A DNA stretch of 38,505 nt, from NCBI GenBank assembly GCA_025927575.1, contig JAICLJ010000027.1, positions 1 through 38,505 on the forward strand, written 5' to 3'. How positions within the stretch are numbered: the first letter of the stretch is position 1; every line of letters begins with the position of its first letter. Source of the stretch: Bryobacteraceae bacterium (GTDB lineage: Bacteria; Acidobacteriota; Terriglobia; Bryobacterales; Bryobacteraceae). The notes below the pieces were generated by a model that saw nothing but the letters and a program-made list of their open reading frames with translations, was not told the DNA's origin and searched no databases. This document shows, piece after piece, positions 1 through 7,959 of the stretch. Position numbers and translations under genes: made by a program.

Positions 1-755
1 TCCAGGCCCGGATCGCCCTTCTTCATTGGCACGGTGTAAAACTTCCACTGCAGCTCTCCGGTTTCGGGATCGAACGACTGCAGAAAGCCCGGCGCGTCGA
101 TATCGTTGCCGGTTCCGACCAGCACATGATTGCCGACGACGATGGGCGCGGGAGTGGAGAAATAGCCCTCGTCCAGCTCGGCGATTTTCTTGTGCCAGCG
201 TTCCTTGCCGGTCTTGGCCTCAAGCGACACCAGGTAATCGTCGGGCGTCTCCATATACAGGTAGTCGTTCCACATCCCGAGGCCCCGATTGCCGATGTGC
301 GTGCCGCCCTTCGTCCTCCAGAAGTAGTGCCACAGTTGGCGGCCATCGCGGGCATCCACGGCCCAGGCATTATCCGGCGTCGTGAAATACAACGTTCCGT
401 CAACCTGCAGCGCGGACGCCTTAATAGACCCACCGCGCATGTGCAGATCGCTCGGGCCCTCTCCTCCGATAATCAGAGGCGTTTCCTGGCCGCCGCGGCG
501 CCGTCCGCCTTCTTCCGGCTGAGCGTCCCCGGGATTCACCTTGGTCATCCACGCCAGCGTGAGATGCTTGACCGTCGATTTGTCCACTTGCGTCAGCGCA
601 CTGTAGCGCTTGCCGGAATAATCGCCGTTATACGTCGGCCATGAGTCCTTCAGCGGCTTGAGGAGTTCCTCGGGGGTCACTCCGGCCCCTTGTGCGATGA
701 GCAGGCCCGGCGCCAGCAGGAACGGCGCCGCCAGCAGCAGTTTTGTGAATTTCAT
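1..755 (-). CDS. PQQ-dependent (quinoprotein) alcohol dehydrogenase-like protein, 3' end outside window
   Basis: The gene starts at an ATG at 755 and stays open for 251 codons to the window edge, so the C-terminus is missing. Residues 1-22 form a signal peptide (MKFTKLLLAAPFLL, ending LLIAQ), placing the protein in the periplasm. The mature part has beta-propeller blade signatures of PQQ dehydrogenases: WPTYNGDY near the start, SALTQVD, LYFTTPDNAWAVDARDG, and repeated W-type strands such as SLEAKTGKERWH and SFDPETGELQWKF. Family members oxidise alcohols or sugars with PQQ and pass electrons to a cytochrome c. Its ATG overlaps the TGA of the upstream diheme cytochrome c (ATGA at 752-755), which implies translational coupling and a shared electron-transfer role. 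The substrate cannot be deduced because the active-site part is off the window. An Arg/Gly-rich stretch (EEGGRRRGGQ) interrupts blade 1 and is probably a surface loop. Confidence 0.88.
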   Translation of the reverse strand, partial: MKFTKLLLAAPFLLAPGLLIAQGAGVTPEELLKPLKDSWPTYNGDYSGKRYSALTQVDKSTVKHLTLAWMTKVNPGDAQPEEGGRRRGGQETPLIIGGEGPSDLHMRGGSIKASALQVDGTLYFTTPDNAWAVDARDGRQLWHYFWRTKGGTHIGNRGLGMWNDYLYMETPDDYLVSLEAKTGKERWHKKIAELDEGYFSTPAPIVVGNHVLVGTGNDIDAPGFLQSFDPETGELQWKFYTVPMKKGDPGL

Positions 756-1699
756 TTTAAGGTCACCAGATAGGCAGTCACGTCGTGAATATCTTTGTCC
801 GTGTACTGCGACAGCATGTCTCTGTGAAACTTCAGCGGGTCCTGAATCGCAACCTTCGGCACATCCCCATTCCGGCGGAACGTGCGCTGCGTTCCGTCAG
901 CCAACTCCACCGTGACGAGGAAATCGTCGATACGTACGAGGCTGCCTTCCACGCTTTCTCCCGAGGGCAAGGTAATGGTGGCTTTGGGAGTACGAGCACT
1001 ATCCTTCGGGTCGTCCTCGCCCCGTCCACGGCGCTCACCGCCGGCTACCCAGGCAGTTTGCAGCGCCTTGGGGTCCGAAATCTTTGTTGCGATCCCCTGC
1101 AAATCCCCTGTCGGCGAGTGGCAGGTGCTGCATTTCACTTCGAAATACGATTTGCCTTCGCTCGCATTTCCGACCAGAATGCTGGGAGCGGGCTTGCCCT
1201 CGTCGGGAGGCTTCCCTTGTGTTCCGATGGTCTCAATGACGCTGCGAACGTAAGCGGCTACCGCCTTTGCGTCGTCAGGACTGATCGGGATCGCCGGCAT
1301 GCCCATCTGCTGGCGGCTGCCCTGAATAATCGGAACAATCAATTCACCGTCCTGATCTCTCAACGCAACCTGCGATCGCAGCAGGTTCGGTCCGCCCATG
1401 TCGCCGCCTCGAAGGTCCGCGCCGTGACAGCTTCTGCAATTGACGCCGAACAGCGTCTTCCCGCGTGCGATCTGAGCGGGATCGCCAGGCGGACGCTTCT
1501 GCCCGGGAACGAACCCTCCCACTTTGTGTCCGGGGGCTGCATTTGGTCCTCGCGCGTCCGGCGCCGGGTTGCTCTGCGGAGAAGGCGTCTGAACCGCGGG
1601 CGTAACGACCGGGGGCGCCTGCTGCGCCTGAGCGCGATTCGCTACCATAACCAATAGTCCAAACAGAGCAGCAGCCACAAAACCGCTCTTGAGCATCAT
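752..1699 (-). CDS. Exported diheme c-type cytochrome with an inserted small beta domain
   Basis: This 315-residue protein has a signal peptide ending near residue 25 (NRAQA|QQ) and a Pro/Ala-rich linker to about residue 70. It carries two haem c motifs, CRSCH at 88-92 and CSTCH at 190-194. A candidate axial Met lies in QMGMP around 132-134. The second cytochrome fold is split by roughly 45 residues (about 240-285) that read like a small SH3/Sm-type barrel (SGESVEGSLVRIDDFLVTV then ELADGTQRTFRR) before the closing helix YTDKDIHDVTAYLVTLK. It most likely accepts electrons from the PQQ dehydrogenase whose ATG overlaps its stop codon. The start has a good Shine-Dalgarno (GAGGTGA) serving either of two adjacent ATGs (1699 or 1696). 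The cytochrome call is firm; the dehydrogenase partnership is inferred from gene overlap. Confidence 0.9.
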   Translation of the reverse strand: MMLKSGFVAAALFGLLVMVANRAQAQQAPPVVTPAVQTPSPQSNPAPDARGPNAAPGHKVGGFVPGQKRPPGDPAQIARGKTLFGVNCRSCHGADLRGGDMGGPNLLRSQVALRDQDGELIVPIIQGSRQQMGMPAIPISPDDAKAVAAYVRSVIETIGTQGKPPDEGKPAPSILVGNASEGKSYFEVKCSTCHSPTGDLQGIATKISDPKALQTAWVAGGERRGRGEDDPKDSARTPKATITLPSGESVEGSLVRIDDFLVTVELADGTQRTFRRNGDVPKVAIQDPLKFHRDMLSQYTDKDIHDVTAYLVTLK

Positions 1700-1901
1700 T
1701 CACCTCACGTCAAAAAATTGAGCCGCGCCGAATCATCGACGGCTTCGGACAGAGTGTTCGGTTGGTGCTTCCAATCACCTACATGGAACCCCGAACCGCG
1801 GTCGAACCAGGACATAGGCTCGAACTACGCATTGTACGCGATGACCGTGCCGGGGCCTGCCCTGCGTACGAACATTCCTGTCTGAAAAGTTTTTTGTTCT
1901 A

Positions 1902-2135
1902 ATGAAACGGAAGCAGAAACCTATGAAAAACCGCGGCATTGAGCGTTGGACCGGCCTGATCATGATCGGAGACGGATTGGCAGGCCTCATGTACCCCAGT
2001 GAGTATCTCCGAAAGCTCAAAATCGGTCCCGAGTGCGTGAACGATATGCTGGAAGCTTTTGCCCAACGGCCCACGCTGACAAGATCGTTGTGTGTCGTTG
2101 AAATGGCGCTGGGCGCCTGGATTTTCGCCCGTTAA
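1902..2135 (+). CDS. Small hypothetical protein
   Basis: This 77-residue frame is divergent from the cytochrome c gene and has no recognised domain. It contains two weakly hydrophobic segments (WTGLIMIGDGLAGLMYP and SLCVVEMALGAWIFA) that could associate with a membrane, separated by a polar stretch (YLRKLKIGPECVNDM). A second ATG at 1923 may be the true start, giving MKNRGIERW. Neither start has a strong Shine-Dalgarno; a run GGAAGCAGAAA precedes the second. The amino-acid composition looks protein-like and no competing gene occupies the interval. Function unknown. Confidence 0.5.
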   Translation: MKRKQKPMKNRGIERWTGLIMIGDGLAGLMYPSEYLRKLKIGPECVNDMLEAFAQRPTLTRSLCVVEMALGAWIFAR

Positions 2136-2277
2136 TTGCAGATACCCGCGTGTCCGGCCATCCGAGAGCTTTATCTCAGAAGCCCGCTGGACGTGTTTTG
2201 CGGTGACGCTTCAAACCCAAAGTTCCAAAACTAAGCTGAGCTGCCAGGCACCGCCCGATGTCTTACCTGCAGACTTG

Positions 2278-2311
2278 ATGAGATACAATTGCGCAGTTCC
2301 CCTCATCTCAT
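2278..2311. promoter_or_regulatory. Inverted repeat upstream of the methyltransferase gene
   Basis: A 7-base inverted repeat, ATGAGAT at 2278-2284 and ATCTCAT at 2305-2311, is separated by 20 bases and lies just before the ribosome binding site of the O-methyltransferase gene. A -10-like TACAAT overlaps its left side (2284-2289). It could be an operator or a leader hairpin. This is a visual observation only. Confidence 0.25.
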
Positions 2312-2327
2312 AATCCGAGGAAAAATC

Positions 2328-3344
2328 ATGCCAGTTACCGGGGGCGCTCAAATCACGCCCGAGCGCATCATGCAGTTCGTCTGGGGTTATGTCCCCCCGC
2401 TCATTTTGGAGGCTGCGATCCGCCATCGTGTCTTTGACGTGCTGGATAGCGGCCCGAAAACCGTTGACGAAGTCCATAAAGAGACCAGCGCATCCGTGCG
2501 CGGACTGACGGCGATTATGAATGCTCTGGTGGGTCTCGACTTTCTCGCGAAGGACAGGCAGGATCGTTACTCCCTGACGCCCGAAAGCGCCGCCTTTCTC
2601 GTCAGCACTAAGCCCTCGTTCCAAGGCGGATTACTTCGTCATGTCAGCGAGCAGTTGATTCCTAACTGGCTCCATCTGAACGAAGTTGTCGCGACCGGGG
2701 AACCCGTTCGATCCGTCAATCAGCAGGGGAACGGCAGCGAATTCTTCAAGCAGTTCGTCAATGATATTTTCCCGATGAGTTATCCGGCGGCGCAGGTCCT
2801 TGCACGGCATCTGAATGCCGGCGGCGGCAGGACGGTTCGCGTCCTCGACCTGGCGGCGGGCTCAGGAGTCTGGGGCATTGCACTGGCCCAGAGTTCGGAG
2901 CACATTCGCGTCACCGCTGTCGACTGGCCGGACGTAATTCCCGTTACCCGCGGAACCGTCGGTCGATTTGGCCTGGCCAATCGATTCTCCTTCGTTGAAG
3001 GCGACTTGCTCAAGGCGGACTTCGGTAGCGATTACGATATCGCGACCCTGGGGCACATCCTTCACAGCGAAGGCCGGGAGCATAGCCGTGTGCTTCTCGC
3101 GAAAACCTTTGGCGCGCTCGCCTCCGGCGGAACGATCGCGATCGCCGAATTTCTCGTGAACGCGGACAGAAAGGGACCTGTCAATGGTCTCTTCTTTGCC
3201 GTCAATATGCTGGTGAATACCGATAACGGAGATACCTACTCCTTCGAAGAAATCCGTGGTTGGTTAGCGGAAGCGGGTTTCACCGATGCGCGCACCATCG
3301 ACTCGCCGGGACCATCGCCGCTGATTCTGGCCACGAAACCATAA
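2328..3344 (+). CDS. SAM-dependent O-methyltransferase (acetylserotonin OMT-like family)
   Basis: The protein is 338 residues from the ATG at 2328, preferred over an upstream in-frame start at 2289 because GAGGA sits eight bases before it. Residues 1-95 form the winged-helix dimerisation domain typical of this family (ILEAAIRHRVFDVLDSGPKT, then TSASVRGLTAIMNALVGLDFL). Residues 165-338 are the Rossmann methyltransferase domain with motif I VLDLAAGSG at 172-180, an acidic residue closing strand 2 (AVDWPDV), GD in FVEGDLL, and LGHILHSEGREHSR, where His246 matches the usual catalytic-base region. Relatives methylate hydroxyl groups on small molecules such as quinones, polyketides and phenolics. 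No biosynthetic neighbours indicate the substrate, and it appears to be transcribed alone. Confidence 0.88.
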   Translation: MPVTGGAQITPERIMQFVWGYVPPLILEAAIRHRVFDVLDSGPKTVDEVHKETSASVRGLTAIMNALVGLDFLAKDRQDRYSLTPESAAFLVSTKPSFQGGLLRHVSEQLIPNWLHLNEVVATGEPVRSVNQQGNGSEFFKQFVNDIFPMSYPAAQVLARHLNAGGGRTVRVLDLAAGSGVWGIALAQSSEHIRVTAVDWPDVIPVTRGTVGRFGLANRFSFVEGDLLKADFGSDYDIATLGHILHSEGREHSRVLLAKTFGALASGGTIAIAEFLVNADRKGPVNGLFFAVNMLVNTDNGDTYSFEEIRGWLAEAGFTDARTIDSPGPSPLILATKP

Positions 3345-3389
3345 CAGGCGCTCCTGAAACAGCGGATGGATTGTCGAAGCGAACCGCGA

Positions 3390-3854
3390 TCAGAATTGGC
3401 AAACCAGCAGGATCGCCCCAATAATTGCAATGGCGTCTTCGATGAGCGCGGCGGGAAGATTGCGGCCTCCGAGTGTCCTCGTCAGCCGGGCTCTCAGTTC
3501 AGCGCCTGCCAGTGTCCCGACCGCCGCGCCTACGGCGCCCAATAAGAGACCGCCGATCAGAGCCTGCTCTGCCGCTCCAAATGCCGCCCCACATAAGGCT
3601 CCGGTGACGATGCGCGTAATGAACTGCGGGGGAGTCTTGCGGCTGGGCGTTTTCGGCAGTTTATCGTTGATTAATTCCAAAATCGCAAGAAAACTGATGA
3701 CGTATGGCGTAGCGGAATAACCTAGAAACGCCAGCCACGTGTTTCCCAGGTGCACCCTCCCTAACTGGGCCACCCAACTGACCGCCGCAAGGGGCGTCAA
3801 CGCACGAAGGCCGGCAACTACTCCGATCAGAAACGCCAGAACATAGTAGAACAT
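3390..3854 (-). CDS. DUF4126 family integral membrane protein (copy 1)
   Basis: This 154-residue protein has about four hydrophobic segments and the DUF4126 layout: VVAGLRALTPLAAVSWVAQLG at the N-terminus, LAILELINDKLPKTPSRKTP in the middle, a Gly/Ala-rich helix pair (GALCGAAFGAAEQALIGG) and a C-terminal EDAIAIIGAILLV helix. Its function in the family is not established. The start is well supported by GGAAGAGGAG a few bases upstream. A second family member lies at 7960-8439 and shares the GLR-(S/A)-(M/L)-T, INDK/VIDK, GALCGA and EDAIAI signatures. It is convergent with the methyltransferase gene. Confidence 0.85.
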   Translation of the reverse strand: MFYYVLAFLIGVVAGLRALTPLAAVSWVAQLGRVHLGNTWLAFLGYSATPYVISFLAILELINDKLPKTPSRKTPPQFITRIVTGALCGAAFGAAEQALIGGLLLGAVGAAVGTLAGAELRARLTRTLGGRNLPAALIEDAIAIIGAILLVCQF

Positions 3855-4024
3855 CGGTTCTCCTCTTCCAGGGTGAAAGTGCAGACATTAGATGGGGCGG
3901 GGGCGAACAAGTTCCTTACCATCTAACAACGTCCATTTAAACCGGCGCGTGGCTGCGACTACTTACTGTCGTTCGAATTTCACTAAAAGATGAGCACAAT
4001 GACAATCAGAGGCGTTGCTACACC

Positions 4025-4180
4025 ATGACAAAAGAAATTCTAGAAATTCACCATATCACGGCGATTGCGGGCGATGCGCAGCGCAATATACATTTCTATA
4101 CTCGGCTCCTCGGTCTCCAGCTTATAAAGTCACGGTCAATTTCGATAACCTTGGCACTTACCACGTATGACGCGAAGTGA
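4025..4180 (+). pseudogene. Truncated, frameshifted remnant of a VOC/glyoxalase-type ring-cleaving dioxygenase (MhqO/YkcA-like)
   Basis: An ATG at 4025 begins a frame reading ILEIHHITAIAGDAQRNIHF then YTRLLGLQLIK, the hallmark N-terminus of the VOC-superfamily ring-cleaving dioxygenases (HHITAIAGDxQxNxxFYxxxLGLxLVK). After LIK the frame drifts to unrelated residues and stops at 4178. The next frame, from about 4130, continues the expected family text (VTVNFDNLGTYHV) and then also stops (4169-4171). One missing base after LIK explains the switch. The rest of the roughly 300-residue family protein is absent; downstream DNA has no matching coding sequence and the convergent PQQ gene ends at 4246. 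This is a decayed 5' fragment, not a functional gene. The family assignment is by motif recognition. Confidence 0.8.
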
Positions 4181-4227
4181 GAGAGTGGGAGTTCGGGCCA
4201 ACTGCCTCGGAGAGAAATGCTACTTTT

Positions 4228-4244
4228 ACCGGCTCAAGGCCGGT
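4228..4244. terminator. Perfect 6-bp hairpin at the 3' end of the PQQ dehydrogenase gene
   Basis: ACCGGC (4228-4233) and GCCGGT (4239-4244) flank a five-base loop, immediately past the stop codon of the minus-strand PQQ gene. There is no T-tract in the direction of that gene, so it is a hairpin 3' end or small REP-like element rather than a classic intrinsic terminator. Confidence 0.35.
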
Positions 4245-4245
4245 G

Positions 4246-6159
4246 CTACGGCAGCCTGAACGCCACGAGCGAATCTCCCAGTGGCGGCATGGGCGGGGGC
4301 AAGCCATAGCCGCCCGCCGCAATCAGGATGTACTGCTTCCCGTCCGGTCCCTTGAAAGTCATCGGGCTGGAGCGAGCGCTGGTCGGAAGCGTTGCCTGCC
4401 AAACTTCACGTCCGGTTGTGACATCAAATGCGCGAATATGCGGATCGAGCGTTCCGGCCATGAATACGAGTCCGCCCGCCGTGACCATGGGACCTCCGAG
4501 CGAGATGACGCCCTTGGGAACATCGGGCCCAAATGGAAATTGGCCGATAGGAACCTGCCACTTGGTTTCCGCCGTATCGGAGTCGATTGCGGTCAGCATG
4601 CCCCAGGGTGGAGCGGTACAGGGCAAACCCTTCGGGCCGCGAAGAAAGCGCCGGGCCATGCCGAACGGCGTTCCCGCCTGAGCGGCAAATTCCCAGTCTC
4701 CGCCGAGCTTCCGCCCGCGCTCCCTCTCTTCGTGGAACTTTGCGCGCGGTATCAGCCTCACTTCTGCCGGCAGGTTGTTTACCGGAATGATCAGCAGGCG
4801 GTGAGCGGGGTCGTAGGCGGCGCCACCCCAGGCCATGCCGCCGATGTTACCGGGAACCATGAAGGAGCCGGAGATGCTGGGAGGTGTGAAGATCCCATCC
4901 GAGCGCAGCTTACTTAATTCTGCGCGGCACCAGGCCCGGCTTGCGGCATCGGCCCCCCATGCCTGATCGGGCGTGACCTTAGCTTGCGGAACCAGCGGCT
5001 TAGGGAGGACTGGAAACGGCTGGGTCGCCGCGGTTTCCTCGCCCGGCACGTCGCTCTGCGGCACGGGTCGTTCCTTGACGCCGAAAATCGGTTTGCCGGT
5101 ATCTCGGTTCAAGATGAACAGGTTGCCAGTCTTCGATCCCACGGCAATGGCGGGAATGGGATGGCCGTTTCGATGCACGTCGAACAGAAGCGGCGGCGAT
5201 GCTACGTCATAATCCCAGAGATCGTGGTGAACGGTCTGAAAATACCAGACCATTTTGCCGGTCTCGGCGTTCAGGGCAACGATGGAATCGGCAAAGAGGT
5301 TCCAACCCCGGCGCTCGCCGCCATAATAGTCGGGACTCGCGCTGCCGGTCGGGATAAACACCAGGTTGCGCGGCGGATCGGCAACAATCACCGACCAGGC
5401 ATTTGCCGCGCCAGTTTTTGCGGCACTGCCATTCTTCCAGGTGTTTGCCCCGATTGCCTTGGGATTTTGCGGGATGGGATCCCACTTCCATTTCAGCTTG
5501 CCGGTCACAGCATCGAATGCGCGCACTTCGCCGCTCGGCATGCGCACCGAGCCATTGTCCGCAATTCCCGATCCGACTATGACTGTGTTGCCGATGATGG
5601 CGGGCGGCGAGGTCTCTTCGTAATCGGACGGATTGTCCGGAGGAATGCGCAGGCCGCTGCGGAGGTTGATCTCGCCATTGTCACCGAAGTCAAGACACGG
5701 TTTGCCGGTTTCGGCATCGAGCGCTATCAGTCGGGCATCAATGGTCGCGAGATAAATGCGGCGCCGCTCGTTCGGAGCCTTCCACGTGGACACTCCTCGC
5801 GTCGCATAATCGCCGTAGCCCGCGTTGCGGTCGATCTTCGCATCAAACGTCCAGCGTACTTTGCCGGTTACCGGATCGAGCGCAACGGCTCGCCCGAGCG
5901 GAGTCGCTAAAAACACGGTGTCATCGACATAGAGCGGGGTAGCCTCGAATGCCGTCGCTCGGCTATTCTTCGGCTGATATTCATCGCCGGTGTGATACGC
6001 CCAGGCGGCTTTCAGCGAGCCTACGTTCTTTAGGTTGATCTGATCGAGGCTCGAGAACTTATCGCCGGCATTGCCTCCATAGGCCAGCCAATCACCCGCG
6101 CTGGCGGCGAGGCAAGGGATTCCCAAGATGAGGCAGAGGAGAAAAATGATCGCGCGCAT
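4246..6159 (-). CDS. Periplasmic PQQ-dependent glucose dehydrogenase-like quinoprotein
   Basis: The protein is 637 residues from the ATG at 6159, chosen because it begins a clean signal peptide (MRAIIFLLCLILGIPCLAAS); the frame extends upstream to 6255 but that part is charged and unlike an export signal. The mature part is an eight-bladed PQQ propeller: DWLAYGGNAGDKFSSLDQIN at the start, AVALDPVTGKVRWTFDAK, the glucose-dehydrogenase signature QTVHHDLWDYDVASPP near the middle, a Met/Gly-rich GGMAWGGAAYDP segment and a last blade IRAFDVTTGREVWQATLPT. The membrane-bound enzyme mGDH shares these motifs but has five N-terminal helices, absent here, so this is the soluble or exported form. It would oxidise an aldose or related alcohol in the periplasm. 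No cytochrome gene is adjacent, unlike the other PQQ gene in this window. Confidence 0.9.
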   Translation of the reverse strand: MRAIIFLLCLILGIPCLAASAGDWLAYGGNAGDKFSSLDQINLKNVGSLKAAWAYHTGDEYQPKNSRATAFEATPLYVDDTVFLATPLGRAVALDPVTGKVRWTFDAKIDRNAGYGDYATRGVSTWKAPNERRRIYLATIDARLIALDAETGKPCLDFGDNGEINLRSGLRIPPDNPSDYEETSPPAIIGNTVIVGSGIADNGSVRMPSGEVRAFDAVTGKLKWKWDPIPQNPKAIGANTWKNGSAAKTGAANAWSVIVADPPRNLVFIPTGSASPDYYGGERRGWNLFADSIVALNAETGKMVWYFQTVHHDLWDYDVASPPLLFDVHRNGHPIPAIAVGSKTGNLFILNRDTGKPIFGVKERPVPQSDVPGEETAATQPFPVLPKPLVPQAKVTPDQAWGADAASRAWCRAELSKLRSDGIFTPPSISGSFMVPGNIGGMAWGGAAYDPAHRLLIIPVNNLPAEVRLIPRAKFHEERERGRKLGGDWEFAAQAGTPFGMARRFLRGPKGLPCTAPPWGMLTAIDSDTAETKWQVPIGQFPFGPDVPKGVISLGGPMVTAGGLVFMAGTLDPHIRAFDVTTGREVWQATLPTSARSSPMTFKGPDGKQYILIAAGGYGLPPPMPPLGDSLVAFRLP

Positions 6160-6262
6160 AAGAATAGTTTGCACGAGTCGTGAGAGGTTGGCGGGTGCAC
6201 CGGGGATCCCGCATTCCGGTAAACTGATGTCACATTTTGCGTGAGATATGGTCATTTAAGTA

Positions 6263-6541
6263 ATGGGTGACAAAAATTCCCGGATTATGAAGATCGCCGG
6301 GCTGAGCTTCGTGGGATTTTGCGCGGTATCCGTAGCCGTGGATCGGGCGAGCTTGAGCCCCGTCACCTCGCAATTGGCGGGCTTTTGCGGGGCGTTCGTA
6401 GGTGCACTGATCGGAGGGAGAGGCGCAAGCCGGCAGGGCAGGACATCGGGAGAAGAAGCGCCGGAACCGGAAGCCGCCCAACAAGACCAACTCGCCACGG
6501 TAGGCGCCAAGGTGGAAGACACGCACCCGCACGACGATTAA
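6263..6541 (+). CDS. Small hypothetical membrane protein
   Basis: This 92-residue frame is divergent from the PQQ dehydrogenase gene. It has two hydrophobic segments (IAGLSFVGFCAVSVAV about 11-26 and LAGFCGAFVGALIGG about 38-52) followed by a polar, acidic and His-containing tail ending HPHDD. That hydrophobic-then-polar layout is typical of a real small membrane protein, but there is no clear Shine-Dalgarno before the ATG and no recognised family. An antisense frame covers the same bases; its arginine-rich composition looks like a shadow. Function unknown. Confidence 0.45.
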   Translation: MGDKNSRIMKIAGLSFVGFCAVSVAVDRASLSPVTSQLAGFCGAFVGALIGGRGASRQGRTSGEEAPEPEAAQQDQLATVGAKVEDTHPHDD

Positions 6542-6542
6542 C

Positions 6543-6566
6543 GCAGGCGGGGCTTAAGCCCGCTGC
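6543..6566. terminator. Hairpin between convergent genes
   Basis: The 12-base perfect palindrome GGGCTTAAGCCC (6550-6561) is extended by an outer GCAG/CTGC pairing (6543-6546 with 6563-6566). It sits between a plus-strand stop at 6541 and a minus-strand stop at 6554. Its position suits a shared transcription end, though no T-tract is present on either side. Confidence 0.35.
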
Positions 6567-7252
6567 AGAATTACCTCTTCGTAGGCTACCAGGACTTTGC
6601 CGCTAGAGAGAGTTTGTTTCTTGCAACGAACCACTTGGCCCGGCTGGTATTTCCACGTTTCGTTTTCGGGCATTTCGTCGTTAATACGATAAATGTCACG
6701 ACTCAGGTGTTCGGCTTTTACCGATCGCAGACAGGAAATCCCTTCTCCGACGAGCGCGACATAGATAGTGGCTTCCGGCGGAGCATAAGTGGCCGCGGCT
6801 GGCAATGGCGCCGAAGCTGCTGAAGGTACTGACGGTGGCGGCTGAACGGGAGGAGCGGCAACCTGCGCCTCTGAAGCAGTCGGCTGTTCGCGTGCCTGCT
6901 CCAGCAGCGGCGCCTGGCGGCCGCTTACTCTCGTTCGGTCGACAAACACTGCGACGATCGTGGCCACCGCCCATGTGAGCGGGAGTAAGGCATCGAGCCC
7001 GGCGCGCCCGTTGAAGAACTGGAGCACATACGCGGCAGCGAGCATGAAGGAAAACCCACACACCGCCGAGAACGCGAGACTCTGCCATGCCGAACGGTAT
7101 CCCTGCTGGTCGTAACTGAAGAGTACGAGCAGCAAAATAACGCCTGAAATTGTACTCAGCCATCCGAACGATCCGGGCAAAAGAGCCAAGGCCAATCCAA
7201 CGGCGATCACCGCGAGCAAGAGGGCAGCGGGGTCAATTTGCGATTTAGTCAT
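6554..7252 (-). CDS. Membrane protein with Pro-rich linker and small C-terminal domain
   Basis: The protein is 232 residues from the ATG at 7252, which has GGAGGG five bases upstream. Four transmembrane segments occupy about residues 7-110 (LLLAVIAVGLALALLPGSFG, ISGVILLLVLFSY, LAFSAVCGFSFMLAAAYVLQ, LTWAVATIVAVFV). A Pro/Ala-rich linker (about 135-165) leads to a compact domain of about 65 residues (TIYVALVGEGISCLRSVKAE to the end), with KYQPGQVVRCKKQTLSSG resembling a small beta domain. The family is not recognised. The domain may face the cytoplasm or periplasm; orientation was not determined. It ends convergently with the small gene to its left and has its own start region to the right. Confidence 0.8.
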   Translation of the reverse strand: MTKSQIDPAALLLAVIAVGLALALLPGSFGWLSTISGVILLLVLFSYDQQGYRSAWQSLAFSAVCGFSFMLAAAYVLQFFNGRAGLDALLPLTWAVATIVAVFVDRTRVSGRQAPLLEQAREQPTASEAQVAAPPVQPPPSVPSAASAPLPAAATYAPPEATIYVALVGEGISCLRSVKAEHLSRDIYRINDEMPENETWKYQPGQVVRCKKQTLSSGKVLVAYEEVILQRA

Positions 7253-7322
7253 CACTCCCTCCAAACGCACTCATTTTAGCCCTGCGCTTTCGGGACAGGC
7301 CGGAGACTACAGAACCAACCCG

Positions 7323-7823
7323 CTAGTGTCCGGCCTCCGCAGCTATTTCCGGCACAATAACCGGCTTGGCATCAGGAGGAATTGGGGCAAGCATCTGCTC
7401 TTTCCGGATAATTAGCGAAGCGGTGTGATAACTGGCGTTTTCGAATCCATGGCCATGCGTGATCGCATCCGTGGGGCAAGCCTCGACGCAGTAGCCGCAG
7501 AAAATACAGCGGTTGTAGTCGATGTTATAGACCTTGGCGTAACGCTCGCCACCGCTGATGCGAACCTGATCGGTATTTTCAGCCGCCTCGATGTAAATGC
7601 AATCCGCCGGGCATGCCGCCGCGCAGAGAAAGCAGGCCACGCATTTTTCCAGACCGTTTTCATCGCGTTGCAACACATGCGCGCCTCGATACCGTTCCGC
7701 GAACACGGGAGGAGCGTCAGGATACGGCTCGGTCAGCGACGGAGACATCATCTCCTTGAACGTCACCCTCATGCCTTTAGCAATTGCGCTCGCTGATTCG
7801 AGAACTTCGCCTATCTTCGCCAT
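7323..7823 (-). CDS. nuoI: NADH-quinone oxidoreductase subunit I (stand-alone)
   Basis: This 166-residue protein is the TYKY/PSST-neighbour subunit of complex I, which carries clusters N6a and N6b to the quinone site. Two complete 4Fe-4S motifs are present: C61, C64, C67, C71P and C106, C109, C112, C116P. Flanking text is canonical (YRGAHVLQRDENGLEKCVAC, RCIFCGYCVEACPTDAI, ITHGHGFE). Length fits the family. TGGAGATAA precedes the ATG. No other nuo gene is in the window: the left neighbour is an unrelated membrane protein and the right a DUF4126 gene. It is either a dispersed or duplicate nuoI, or part of a split complex I locus. Confidence 0.93.
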   Translation of the reverse strand: MAKIGEVLESASAIAKGMRVTFKEMMSPSLTEPYPDAPPVFAERYRGAHVLQRDENGLEKCVACFLCAAACPADCIYIEAAENTDQVRISGGERYAKVYNIDYNRCIFCGYCVEACPTDAITHGHGFENASYHTASLIIRKEQMLAPIPPDAKPVIVPEIAAEAGH

Positions 7824-7959
7824 TTATCTCCAGGGTATCGCAGGGCCAAGGTTTCGCAGGGTATGGGCCGCCCTTGCCCGCCCGCTGCCGGCGCTCGCGT
7901 TCGGCCGAGCAGCTTCGGACGCCGCGCGAGGTGGAAATCTGATCGACAACGCCTGGCGC

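Noticed and set aside
785-1657. Long plus-strand frame of 290 codons opposite the cytochrome c gene
   Set aside because: It is arginine-rich and without family motifs; the minus strand carries two haem motifs and a signal peptide, so this is a shadow.
3960-3985. GTTCGAATTTC resembling a tRNA T-loop
   Set aside because: No acceptor, D or anticodon stems can be formed around it.
4984-5910. 308-codon plus-strand frame opposite the PQQ dehydrogenase
   Set aside because: Antisense to a complete quinoprotein with diagnostic motifs; no ribosome binding site.
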